The notes beneath the pieces are model-generated. The model had not been told where the DNA came from. It did no database searches and saw only the letters and a program-made list of their open reading frames with translations. The translations under genes were made by a program, and so were the position numbers. Source: Pseudomonas graminis (GTDB lineage Bacteria; Pseudomonadota; Gammaproteobacteria; Pseudomonadales; Pseudomonadaceae). From it: DNA of 64,000 nt. Positions within the stretch are counted from its first letter, which is position 1. Each line of letters begins with the position of its first letter. Positions 13,084 through 21,103 of the stretch are shown in pieces. The stretch is taken from positions 2,073,001 through 2,137,000 of the forward strand of contig NZ_CP053746.1 in NCBI RefSeq assembly GCF_013201545.1, given 5' to 3'.

Positions 13084-14352
13084 TCAAACCTGCACATTCA
13101 CCGCGAGCGGCTTCACTTTCGCCAGTTTCAGCGCCACGGCGAGGGCGATCAGCAGGAGGGTGCCGATGAAGGCGCCGATGCCGTTCCAGCCGGCGTAGTG
13201 CCAGAACACACCGCCGCCGGTGCCGGCGACGCTGGAGCCTACGTAGTAGCTGAACAGGTACAACGACGATGCCTGACCTTTGGCTTTGATGGCGCGGCGG
13301 CCGATCCAGCTGCTGGCGACGGAGTGGGCGCCGAAGAAGCCGAAGGTGAACATCAATACGCCGATGATCACCACCACCAGTGGGGTGAACATGGTCAGCG
13401 TCACGCCGACAAGCATCAGCACGATCACGGCCCACAACACGTTGCGTCGGCCCAGTTGGTCGGCCAGTGCCCCGATCTTCGCCGAGCTGTAGATGCCGGA
13501 CAGGTACACCACCGAGAACAAGCCGACCACGGCCTGGCTCAAGTTGTACGGATCGGCCAACAGGCGGTAGCCGATGTAGTTGAACAGCGTCACGAACGCA
13601 CCCATCAGCAGGAAGCCTTCGAGGAACAGCCATGGCAGCCCGGCATCACGGAACTGCAGGACAAAACCTTCCAGCAGGCTGCGGCCATTGAGCGGACGGG
13701 CGCGGAAATTGCGCGACGGCGGCAGGATTTTCCAGAACACGCCGGCCGCGCCGAGGGCGATGATGCCCATGATCAACAGTGCCGTGTGCCAACTGACGTA
13801 ATCGCTCAGGACCCCGGTGATCACCCGGCCGCTCATGCCGCCGATAGCGTTGCCACCGATGTACAGGCCCATCGCCAGGCCGATGTGCTGCGGGTGGATC
13901 TCCTCGCTGAGGTAGGTCATGGCGACGGCGGCGAGTCCGCTCAACGACAAGCCCACGCACGCCCGAGTGATCAGCACGCCTTCCCAAGTGGGCATCAGTG
14001 CGCTGGCGATGGTGAAAAGGGCTGCCGAGAACAATGAGAACACCATGACCGACTTGCGCCCGAGGCGGTCTGAGATGGGGCCGGTAATAAGCAGTCCTAT
14101 TGCCAGCATCGCGGTGGACACCGACAGGATCATGCTGCTCTGGGCGGCGTTGATGGAGAAGTCCCGCGACAGCACCGGCATCATCGGTTGCACGCAGTAC
14201 AGCAGCGCAAACGTCGCGAAGCCACCGGAGAACAGCGCTAATACGGTACGAATGAAAGCAGGCGTGTCCTTCTCGATGTAGCTATCGCCCAAAGGGATGG
14301 CTGCTGTGGCGAACTCGGCAGGCGCGGCGGCGGCGGGTGCAGCAGTATTCAC
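13084..14352 (-). CDS. MFS transporter (YnfM-like)
   Basis: A 422-residue major facilitator with about 12 membrane segments. The loop between helices 2 and 3 carries the MFS signature GPISDRLGRKSVM near residue 91. An Ala/Pro-rich cytoplasmic N-terminus of about 30 residues precedes the first helix. It is divergent from a LysR regulator, the same layout as ynfM-ynfL in E. coli, so the regulator probably controls it. The substrate cannot be read from the sequence; efflux of a small organic compound is the family expectation. Confidence 0.85.
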   Translation of the reverse strand: MNTAAPAAAAPAEFATAAIPLGDSYIEKDTPAFIRTVLALFSGGFATFALLYCVQPMMPVLSRDFSINAAQSSMILSVSTAMLAIGLLITGPISDRLGRKSVMVFSLFSAALFTIASALMPTWEGVLITRACVGLSLSGLAAVAMTYLSEEIHPQHIGLAMGLYIGGNAIGGMSGRVITGVLSDYVSWHTALLIMGIIALGAAGVFWKILPPSRNFRARPLNGRSLLEGFVLQFRDAGLPWLFLEGFLLMGAFVTLFNYIGYRLLADPYNLSQAVVGLFSVVYLSGIYSSAKIGALADQLGRRNVLWAVIVLMLVGVTLTMFTPLVVVIIGVLMFTFGFFGAHSVASSWIGRRAIKAKGQASSLYLFSYYVGSSVAGTGGGVFWHYAGWNGIGAFIGTLLLIALAVALKLAKVKPLAVNVQV

Positions 14353-14467
14353 GATTGACCTCAGACGGGAGCGCGGACGCAGTGACGAAAGAATATAGCC
14401 GGCTAACGATTGCTTCCAATATATTGTTCGACCTGTTTGATAGGTTTAACGACCCAATGGAATCGCT
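14353..14467. promoter_or_regulatory. Divergent promoter region, MFS exporter / LysR regulator
   Basis: This AT-richer 115-base gap holds a perfect 10-bp palindrome CAATATATTG (14417-14426) and a dyad ACCTGTTTGATAGGT (14431-14445). Such dyads are where LysR regulators usually bind in divergent promoters. No individual promoter box is clear. Confidence 0.45.
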
Positions 14468-15358
14468 ATGGAATTGCGTCACCTGCGTTACTTCATCGCC
14501 GTTGCTGAAGAGCTGCACTTTGGCCGTGCCGCGCAGGCGCTCGGTATCTCGCAACCGCCGTTGAGTCAGCAGATCCAGGCGCTGGAGCAAGAGCTCGGCG
14601 CGCGTCTGTTTGAACGCACCAATCGACGGGTGGAGCTGAGTGAAGCGGGCCGGTTGTTCCTTGACGAAGCACGGCTGGTGCTGGCACAGGTCGAGAAGGC
14701 TTCGGACGTGGCCCGGCGCGCGCAGCTGGGGGAGCTGGGCGAATTGAAGATCGGCTTCACGGCGTCCGCACCGTTCACCTCAAGCATCCCGCAGGCCATC
14801 TTCGCGTTTCGTCAGCGTTACCCCGCGGTGCATCTGGCGCTTCAGGAAATGAGCAGCCGGGAAGTTGCCGAGCGGCTTGAGAACGAGTCGATGCAAGTGG
14901 GCATCATGCGGCCCCTGCCGTTGCCGGATTCACTGGTCGCCGTGGAGCTGCTCCACGAACCGTTGGTGGCGATATTGCGCTCGGACCATCCACTGGCCGA
15001 AGGCTCGGAACGCGGCATTCATTTGCATGAACTGGCCAGTGAGCCGTTTGTGTTCTTCCCGCGCAGCTACGGCAGCGGGCTTTACGCACAGTTGCTGGAT
15101 CTGGCGCGGGAAGCGGGCTTCAGCCCGTTGTTTACTCAGGAGGCGGGTGAGGCGATGACCATCATTGGTCTGGTGGCAGCTGGGCTGGGCGTGACGGTGC
15201 TACCGGCGTCGTATCAACGCATGCGCATCGACGGGGTGGTGTACCGAACCCTTCTGGATGCGCAGGCGACGTCAGCGGTATGGTTGGTGCAGCGCAAGGA
15301 TCAGAAATCCCCGATGGCCAAGGCGTTTGTCGAACTGGTGACGCGCAAGGCGGGGTAA
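14468..15358 (+). CDS. LysR-family transcriptional regulator
   Basis: The protein has 296 residues. The winged HTH lies at residues 1-60 (MELRHLRYFIAVAEELHFGRAAQALGIS) and the periplasmic-binding-type effector domain at about 88-290. Its close resemblance to the BenM/CatM/YnfL group is visible in the N-terminus (LHFGRAA, SQPPLSQQIQALE). It is divergent from the MFS gene and is the obvious candidate to regulate it in response to a small aromatic or other ligand; the ligand is unknown. Confidence 0.92.
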   Translation: MELRHLRYFIAVAEELHFGRAAQALGISQPPLSQQIQALEQELGARLFERTNRRVELSEAGRLFLDEARLVLAQVEKASDVARRAQLGELGELKIGFTASAPFTSSIPQAIFAFRQRYPAVHLALQEMSSREVAERLENESMQVGIMRPLPLPDSLVAVELLHEPLVAILRSDHPLAEGSERGIHLHELASEPFVFFPRSYGSGLYAQLLDLAREAGFSPLFTQEAGEAMTIIGLVAAGLGVTVLPASYQRMRIDGVVYRTLLDAQATSAVWLVQRKDQKSPMAKAFVELVTRKAG

Positions 15359-15449
15359 CTGATCCGGAGCAAAGCAGATGGGTTGTGGGATTGTGCTTGC
15401 TGACGAACGTAGCCTTACAACTACTGAGGGATGGGGTGAATGTACTGAC

Positions 15450-15660
15450 CTCTTCGCGAGCAAGCTCGCTCCCACAGGGACTGCGTCGCCCAGTGATCCG
15501 TGACGAATGCAAATCTGATGACTCCCCATTGTTCTGACACCGCGCTGGCCTGCGGCAAACGGCGCTCATGTGGGAGTGAGCTTGCTCACGAAGACTCAGT
15601 TGGGTTCGCCGATGATTTGTCGGTTGAACGACCTCTTCGCAAGCAACCTCCGTTTCACAG
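15450..15660. repeat. Cluster of three REP elements, GCGAGC-AAGCTCGC family
   Basis: A forward copy (CTCTTCGCGAGCAAGCTCGCTCCCACAGG, 15451-15479 in part), an inverted copy (TGTGGGAGTGAGCTTGCTCACGAAG, 15569-15594 in part) and a decayed forward copy (15631-15660) lie in the gap between the LysR gene and the small exported protein. The 357-base gap contains no convincing gene. This is the third REP family in the window. Confidence 0.75.
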
Positions 15661-15715
15661 CGCAGCCGTCCCTGCCAGTGAGCGAGGCAAGACGCCTCAA
15701 CTCACTGGCAAAAAG

Positions 15716-16162
15716 TTACTGCACCTTCGCCAGATCACCCTTCAACGCAACGCCTGCCATGATGGCGCCGGCGTGGCACTCATAGGTGGCCGGGTCTTTG
15801 CGTTCGATCTTTTTGTAGTAGCTGGCGATGTTGACCACTGCGTTGGCGCCTGCGCCTTTTGCGGCCTCATTCAGTTGCAGGATCGCGGACTGCAAGACCC
15901 ATTCGCAGGCGTCGTTGTCACTCTTGTTGAAAGCGTTGGTTTTCTTGTTGGTCACCACATTCGGCGACAGCACGGACACCTTGCCTTTTGGCTGTACGCC
16001 AGCGAGATAGAACTTCACGCTGCCGTCGAGTTTTTTCTCCTGGGTCATCTGCGCGACCACCTTGTCGAACGGTAGATACAGCGCCGTGTCCCGAGCCTGG
16101 CTGATGCCCGGCAGTGTGCACAAAACGACGGCGGCCGCTGCTGCCCAGACTTTCAATTTCAT
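15716..16162 (-). CDS. Small exported protein of unknown function
   Basis: A 148-residue protein with a clear Sec signal peptide (about residues 1-23, cleavage after ISQA). The mature part has two Cys (CEW and YECHAG) and a GANAVVNIASYYK segment reminiscent of YbjQ/RcsF-like small folds; that likeness is weak. Homologues in pseudomonads are often mislabelled 'excinuclease ATPase subunit', which nothing here supports. A good AAGGAG precedes the ATG. It lies 99 bases downstream of the aryl polyene operon on the same strand, behind a hairpin, so it may be read from the same transcript or alone. Confidence 0.75.
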   Translation of the reverse strand: MKLKVWAAAAAVVLCTLPGISQARDTALYLPFDKVVAQMTQEKKLDGSVKFYLAGVQPKGKVSVLSPNVVTNKKTNAFNKSDNDACEWVLQSAILQLNEAAKGAGANAVVNIASYYKKIERKDPATYECHAGAIMAGVALKGDLAKVQ

Positions 16163-16211
16163 GGTTTCGCTCCTTGAGGTGTTTAACGGGTGTAGAAGAT
16201 CAGTGAAGTGC

Positions 16212-16244
16212 CCCGCCGGGAGGGTCTTCCATTGCGCCGGCGGG
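16212..16244 (-). terminator. Hairpin at the end of the aryl polyene operon
   Basis: CCCGCCGG (16212-16219) pairs with CCGGCGGG (16237-16244), 17 bases apart, just beyond the last operon gene. There is no T-run, so it may act as an RNA-stabilising or weak terminating stem rather than a strong terminator. Confidence 0.4.
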
Positions 16245-16261
16245 TCGAATGGATCAAGCGG

Positions 16262-17488
16262 TTAAGACCAACGCCGGAAGATCAACGACGTGTTGACCCC
16301 GCCGAACGCGAAATTGTTGTTCATCACGAACTCGTGATTCATGTGACGCGGCTCGCCGCGCAGGTAGTCCAGCTCGCCGCAGCGACTGTCGACCTCGTCG
16401 AGGTTGAGCGTGTGGATGTAGCGGTCGCGGTTCATCATTTCGATGCTGAACCAGGACTCCAGCGCACCGCAGGCGCCGAGGGTGTGACCCAGGAAACTCT
16501 TCTGCGAACTGATCGGCATGCGCGAGCCGAACAGGCTCTGGGTGGCGAGGGTCTCGGCGATGTCGCCCTGTTCCGTTGCCGTGCCGTGGCCATTGACGTA
16601 ACCGATGGCCTCAGGCGGCAGGCCTGCGTCTTCCAGCGCCAGTTCCATGGCCCGGCGCATGGTGACCTGCTCGGGGCGGGTGGTGTGCACGCCATCGGCG
16701 TTGCTGCCAAAGCCGACGACCTCGGCGTGAATCTTCGCCCCCCGCGCCAGCGCATGTTCCAGCTCCTCAAGCACCAGCATGCCGCCGCCTTCGCCGATCA
16801 CCAGACCATCGCGCCCGCTGTCGTAAGGGCGAGGGCTGGTGTGCGGCGCATCGTTTTTCAGGCTGGTCGCGTACAGCGCGTCGAACACCATGGCCTCGGT
16901 GGGACAAAGCTCTTCGGCACCACCAGCCAGCATCAACGGCAGACGCCCGAACTTGATCGCTTCATAGGCATAGCCCACGCCCTGGCTGCCGCTGGTGCAG
17001 GCACTGGAAGTAGGGATCAGGCGGCCGGTGAGGTTGAAGAAGATGCTGATATTCGCCGCCGTGGTGTGCGGCATCATGCGCACATACGAATTGGCATTGA
17101 GGCCTTCGGCCACGGAATTCAGCAGCATGTTGCCGAAGGCCTTGATCTCGTCGGTGCTGCCGGTGGACGAGCCGCAGGCCACGCCCATGCGCCCGTCACG
17201 AATGATCGGATCGCCCAGCAAGCCCGCGTCACGCAGCGCCTGTTCGGCGGCGCCGACCGCCAGTCGCGACACCCGGCCCATGCTGCGCAGTTGCTTGCGC
17301 GTCCAGTACGAGGGCACCGCGAAATCATCGATGGGCCCGGCCAGACGGGTATTGAGTTCGGTGAAGCGATCCCATTCGTCCATGCGCCGGATGCCGCTGC
17401 GATTGCCACTGAAATTGGCCTCGATGCTGGCCCAGTCGCTGCCCAGTGACGTAATGCCGGCCATGCCGGTGACGACAACGCGTTTCAT
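16262..17488 (-). CDS. Beta-ketoacyl-ACP synthase (FabF-like), aryl polyene cluster
   Basis: A 408-residue decarboxylating ketosynthase with the full triad C164 (SSACTSGSQG), H301 (NGHGTATEQ) and H335 (FLGHTLGACG). It condenses malonyl units onto the growing aryl polyene chain, or primes it. It is the last gene of the operon. The ATG at 17488 overlaps the ketoreductase stop as TGATG, and is preferred to the start two codons earlier. It is one of two complete ketosynthases in the cluster; which one pairs with the chain-length factor cannot be told from sequence. Confidence 0.93.
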   Translation of the reverse strand: MKRVVVTGMAGITSLGSDWASIEANFSGNRSGIRRMDEWDRFTELNTRLAGPIDDFAVPSYWTRKQLRSMGRVSRLAVGAAEQALRDAGLLGDPIIRDGRMGVACGSSTGSTDEIKAFGNMLLNSVAEGLNANSYVRMMPHTTAANISIFFNLTGRLIPTSSACTSGSQGVGYAYEAIKFGRLPLMLAGGAEELCPTEAMVFDALYATSLKNDAPHTSPRPYDSGRDGLVIGEGGGMLVLEELEHALARGAKIHAEVVGFGSNADGVHTTRPEQVTMRRAMELALEDAGLPPEAIGYVNGHGTATEQGDIAETLATQSLFGSRMPISSQKSFLGHTLGACGALESWFSIEMMNRDRYIHTLNLDEVDSRCGELDYLRGEPRHMNHEFVMNNNFAFGGVNTSLIFRRWS

Positions 17489-18216
17489 CAGCACAGGCCT
17501 CCATTGACGGCCAGCACTTGGCGGGTGATGTAGGACGCTTCCGCCGACATCAGGAAATTCACGGCGCCAGCGACTTCTTCCGGTGTGCCCATGCGCTGCG
17601 CGGGAATCATCTTCATCAGTTCATCGACCGGCACGTTTTCGTCGAGCATGGCCGTGTCGATAAGCCCCGGCGCGACGCAGTTAACGGTGATTTTGCGTTT
17701 GCCCAGCTCGATCGCCAGCGCTTTTGCCGCGCCGATGACGCCAGCCTTCGAGGCGCTGTAGTTGACCTGGCCGCGATTGCCGATCAGCCCGGACACGGAC
17801 GTGATACAGACGATGCGTCCGGCAGCGCGGCGACGGATCATCGGCATCATCACCGGGTGCAGCACGTTGTAGAAGCCGTCGAGGTTGGTGCGGATGACCA
17901 TGTCCCAGTCGTCATCGGTGAGCGCCGGAAACGCGCCGTCCCGGGTCAGGCCTGCGTTGCAGACCACGCCGTAATAGGCGCCGTGGGTTTCGACGTCGGC
18001 TTCAAGGATGACCTTGCACGCAGCACGGTCGGCGACGTCGAATTGCAGAACGCGCGCCTGACGCCCGAGCGCCTCGACTTCACGCTGCACGGCGTCAGCT
18101 TCGGCCCGGCCACTGCGGCAGTGCAGGACGATGTCGTAGCCGGCCTGGGCCAGGCGCAGCGCGATGGCGCGACCGATACCGCGGCTTGAGCCTGTGACCA
18201 GAATTGAGTCAGTCAT
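17488..18216 (-). CDS. 3-oxoacyl-ACP reductase (FabG-like), aryl polyene cluster
   Basis: A 242-residue short-chain dehydrogenase that reduces the beta-keto group after each elongation with NADPH. Cofactor motif TGSSRGIG is at residues 8-15; catalytic N111, S140, Y153 and K157 (YSASK) are all present. The start is ATG 18216, with AAGGAG seven bases upstream, inside the end of the dehydratase gene. A longer frame begins at 18267 but lacks such a site. Confidence 0.94.
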   Translation of the reverse strand: MTDSILVTGSSRGIGRAIALRLAQAGYDIVLHCRSGRAEADAVQREVEALGRQARVLQFDVADRAACKVILEADVETHGAYYGVVCNAGLTRDGAFPALTDDDWDMVIRTNLDGFYNVLHPVMMPMIRRRAAGRIVCITSVSGLIGNRGQVNYSASKAGVIGAAKALAIELGKRKITVNCVAPGLIDTAMLDENVPVDELMKMIPAQRMGTPEEVAGAVNFLMSAEASYITRQVLAVNGGLC

Positions 18217-18682
18217 GTGCGGCTCCTTCGGCCAGATAGCTCGCCGATTGCGGCGGGCAATAAACATTGAGTCGGGCGCTGACCTGAATGCCGGCGCCGC
18301 TCAGAGAACACTCGAACACGCCCATGCCGCTGTCGTCCTGCAAGGACCGCCGCGCATGAATGGTCAGCTCGCTGCTAACCGGAAAGTGCTCGACGTTGCA
18401 TTCGAATTTGCGTGTGCCCAGCAGAAACCCCAGCTCAACCGGGTCACCCTTCACCCGTGCCTGACAGCCGGCAAACGCCGCGACGCTTTGCGCCATGAGT
18501 TCGATGCCGACCCAGGCCGGCATGCTCCCGTCAGGGCGATTGAACAGCCCGCCGGGCCGAACGATGACGCGGGTGTGAATCTGCTCTTCGTCGAACGACA
18601 GTACCTGGTCGATGAGTACCATGTCGCCGGCGTGGGGCAGTAAATCAGCCGGAGGCCACGGGCATGAAGGTGCAGCGGTCAT
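18209..18682 (-). CDS. 3-hydroxyacyl-ACP dehydratase (hotdog), aryl polyene cluster
   Basis: A 157-residue hotdog-fold protein with the dehydratase residues in their usual places: His in LLPHAGDMVLID (H17) and Glu in WVGIELMAQS (E61). It would remove water to form each conjugated double bond. It starts at ATG 18682 with a four-base ATGA overlap with the ketosynthase before it. A second dehydratase domain is fused to the ligase at 30058-31737. Confidence 0.88.
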   Translation of the reverse strand: MTAAPSCPWPPADLLPHAGDMVLIDQVLSFDEEQIHTRVIVRPGGLFNRPDGSMPAWVGIELMAQSVAAFAGCQARVKGDPVELGFLLGTRKFECNVEHFPVSSELTIHARRSLQDDSGMGVFECSLSGAGIQVSARLNVYCPPQSASYLAEGAAHD

Positions 18683-19875
18683 GGCTGCTCCCCGATGATC
18701 AGGCTGACGTTGTTGCCGCCGAAGGCAAAGGAGTTGCTCATCATCCGGCGCGGTGAATCAGGCTGAAGGGCTTCGTTTGCCTTGACCCAGTTCAGCCCGG
18801 GCAGGCTTGTATCGGCCTCGCCATCCCACACATGAGGCGGCAGTTGCCCCTCGGTATTTTCAGGGGCGAGTGCCAGCCAGCAGAACGCGGCTTCCAAGGC
18901 CCCGGCGGCGCCAAGGGTGTGCCCGCTCATGGGTTTGGTGGACGAGCACGCCACGCCATCGGGGAAGACGGCGTTGACCGCGAGACTTTCCATCGCATCG
19001 TTGTGCTGGGTCGCGGTGCCGTGCAGGTTGAGATACGCGATGTCCGTGGGCGCCAGGCTGGCGCTGGTCAGCGCCTTGGTCATGGCGTCTCGCGCACCGC
19101 GGCCGCTGGGCTCGGGGGCGGAAATATGGTGCGCATCCGAACTGGCCCCGGCGCCCAGCAAGGCAATGCGGTGGTCGTTCGCTGGCTCGCGGGTCATCAG
19201 AAACAGCACGGCCGCTTCGCCGATATTGATGCCGTTGCGATTGCGCGAGAACGGGTTGCAGCGCTCGTTCGCCACCGCTTCAAGGGACGAGAAGCCATTG
19301 ATGGTCAGCTTGCACAGGCTGTCGACGCCCCCGCACAGAACCGCGTCGCACAGGTTCATGTCGAGCAGCCGACGCGCACTGAGCAGGGCGCGGGCGCTGG
19401 AGGTGCAGGCGGTGGAAATCACGTAGGTCGGGCCGCTGAGGTCCAGCCACGACGCGAGGAAGTTGGCCGGAGCGCTGAGCTCCTGCTGGCGATAGTCGTA
19501 GCTGTCCGGAAAGGTCTGATCGGCCAGGTAGCTGGCGATCCCGCGGCTCGCTTCGTCGATGCCCGAGGTGCTGGTGCCCAGAATCACGCCGATGCGGCCA
19601 CGACCATAGCGGGTGATCGCCTGCTGAATGTCAGGCTCGATCTGGAGGGCGGCGGCGAGCAGCAGCTGGTTGTTGCGGCTGCTTTGTTGACCGAGCGTCG
19701 CAGGGATCGTCGGCAGCAGGCTCTTCACGCCGGCCACGGGCAACGAGCGTTCGGGTATCCAGCCGCTTTCCGAGCGCATGCATGAGGTGTCCCCGGCGAA
19801 CAGCGTCCGGGCCACGCTCTGGCGGTCGTCCCCTAGCGCGCAGATCAACCCCAGGGCATTGAGGTATGCCGTCAT
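18679..19875 (-). CDS. Beta-ketoacyl-ACP synthase, aryl polyene cluster
   Basis: A 398-residue ketosynthase with C157 (STACTSSAR), H285 (NLHGTATQHND) and H319 (MSGHTLGAAG), so catalytically complete. It is clearly divergent from the second ketosynthase at 16262 in its N-terminal half, as in other aryl polyene clusters where two ketosynthases have separate roles. It overlaps the DUF3261 lipoprotein gene by ATGA. Confidence 0.92.
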   Translation of the reverse strand: MTAYLNALGLICALGDDRQSVARTLFAGDTSCMRSESGWIPERSLPVAGVKSLLPTIPATLGQQSSRNNQLLLAAALQIEPDIQQAITRYGRGRIGVILGTSTSGIDEASRGIASYLADQTFPDSYDYRQQELSAPANFLASWLDLSGPTYVISTACTSSARALLSARRLLDMNLCDAVLCGGVDSLCKLTINGFSSLEAVANERCNPFSRNRNGINIGEAAVLFLMTREPANDHRIALLGAGASSDAHHISAPEPSGRGARDAMTKALTSASLAPTDIAYLNLHGTATQHNDAMESLAVNAVFPDGVACSSTKPMSGHTLGAAGALEAAFCWLALAPENTEGQLPPHVWDGEADTSLPGLNWVKANEALQPDSPRRMMSNSFAFGGNNVSLIIGEQP

Positions 19876-20360
19876 TGACTCGCCTTGCCTTCGAGCGGAC
19901 TGACGACGTATTTCAGTTCGCCGCTTTCCATGCTGATCTTGAAGACGCCCTCGGAGGCGTAATCGACGAACCAGCGATCATCCAGGCTGCGCCCATACGG
20001 ACGCAGATCGACGCCGGGGTATTCAAAGCGCACTTCTTTCAGTGACGTCAGGGCAAACAGCACGGCCGCGAACAACTCGCGCGCTTCAGGATTCGGCGGC
20101 AGCAGACCGTCGGCCTTCCAGCGATCCTCGCGAAGCTGCTGGCGCGCAACGGGAATACCGAGAGGGTCCATCAACGAGAAGCGCAGGCCGTGGCGTTCCT
20201 TCTGGATCACCATCAGCCAGTCCTGGCGCTGGCCGGCCTGTTCGCGCTGCACATGCAGCTGCACCGGGAATTTGATGTGGGGCGTTTGCGCAGGGAGCGG
20301 CGCATGGCTGGCGCAGCCACTCACCAACAGGACGCAGAGCAGCAGAAAGGCGCGAATCAT
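19872..20360 (-). CDS. DUF3261-type lipoprotein, aryl polyene cluster
   Basis: A 162-residue protein with a lipoprotein signal (MIRAFLLLCVLLVSGC; lipobox LVSGC, lipid on Cys16). The Ala/Pro-rich start of the mature chain suggests a tether. Together with the LolA-like carrier and MMPL exporter it belongs to the envelope part of the cluster and probably helps carry or insert the finished polyene lipid at the outer membrane. It has four-base overlaps at both ends. Confidence 0.8.
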   Translation of the reverse strand: MIRAFLLLCVLLVSGCASHAPLPAQTPHIKFPVQLHVQREQAGQRQDWLMVIQKERHGLRFSLMDPLGIPVARQQLREDRWKADGLLPPNPEARELFAAVLFALTSLKEVRFEYPGVDLRPYGRSLDDRWFVDYASEGVFKISMESGELKYVVSPLEGKASQ

Positions 20361-21103
20361 GAGGCTTTACCTTCTATGAGGGCCGAGAGAGGTTTGCGTG
20401 CGACGACATTGATCAGCGTCTCTTCACGTTCCCCAAAGGGCTTGGGTTTGACCAGTTTCAAACGTTCCAGCAGACCGAAATCTTTGGCCCGGCTCCACCA
20501 GAGGTAGGGGTACGAAACGTTGTGCGCAGTGAAATGAAAACCTTCATTGCCCAGCATGTCCAGGTATTGCGCGGCGCTTTTCTGCACATGCATCGGATGG
20601 CGGAAGAGCCAGCGAATCACCCATGTGTCGATGTAGGCCTCGGTGGACTCGGCGAACAGCAGATAGCCGCCGGGCTTGAGCACCCGATAGAATTCGGCGA
20701 GGGACATTTCCTGCTCGACCAGATGATGGAACGTCTGGTGGCAGAAGACCATGTCGACGCTCGCGTCCGCCAGTGGCAAGTCTGCGCAATCGCTGCCGAT
20801 CAGCTCGACGTTCAACCCGCGACGCCTGGCCTCTTCAGCGCTGAGTTGCAGGCTGAGCGGGTCGGCGTCGATGCCTAAAATTTTCGCCGGGGTGAAAGCA
20901 GTGTGCAGGTACTGAAACGACTTGCCCTGCCCGCAACCGGCGTCCAGCACCACCGGGCTCTCCGGCAGCGGTTCACTGAACAGGCTGCGCAGGTCGTCGA
21001 TGGCCACCCGCAAAACGCGGTGCTGCCACGTGTGACTGCGCAGAAAAAGAAAGCCCAGGCGCGTCTCTTCGACGTAGCTATCGCTGAAATACTGGCCGCT
21101 CAT
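20357..21103 (-). CDS. Class I SAM-dependent methyltransferase, aryl polyene cluster
   Basis: A 248-residue Rossmann methyltransferase with motif I VVLDAGCGQGKS near residues 51-62, the acidic GIDAD of motif II near 77-81, and a post-core FYRVLKPGGYLLF typical of the Methyltransf_11 group. In aryl polyenes the head group may be O- or C-methylated; this enzyme is the candidate, but its target is inferred. It overlaps its neighbours by ATGA on both sides. Confidence 0.88.
   Translation of the reverse strand: MSGQYFSDSYVEETRLGFLFLRSHTWQHRVLRVAIDDLRSLFSEPLPESPVVLDAGCGQGKSFQYLHTAFTPAKILGIDADPLSLQLSAEEARRRGLNVELIGSDCADLPLADASVDMVFCHQTFHHLVEQEMSLAEFYRVLKPGGYLLFAESTEAYIDTWVIRWLFRHPMHVQKSAAQYLDMLGNEGFHFTAHNVSYPYLWWSRAKDFGLLERLKLVKPKPFGEREETLINVVARKPLSALIEGKAS

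Noticed and set aside
12877..14037. A 386-codon plus-strand open frame across the MFS gene
   Set aside because: It runs through a REP pair and antisense to the transporter; composition is that of a shadow frame.
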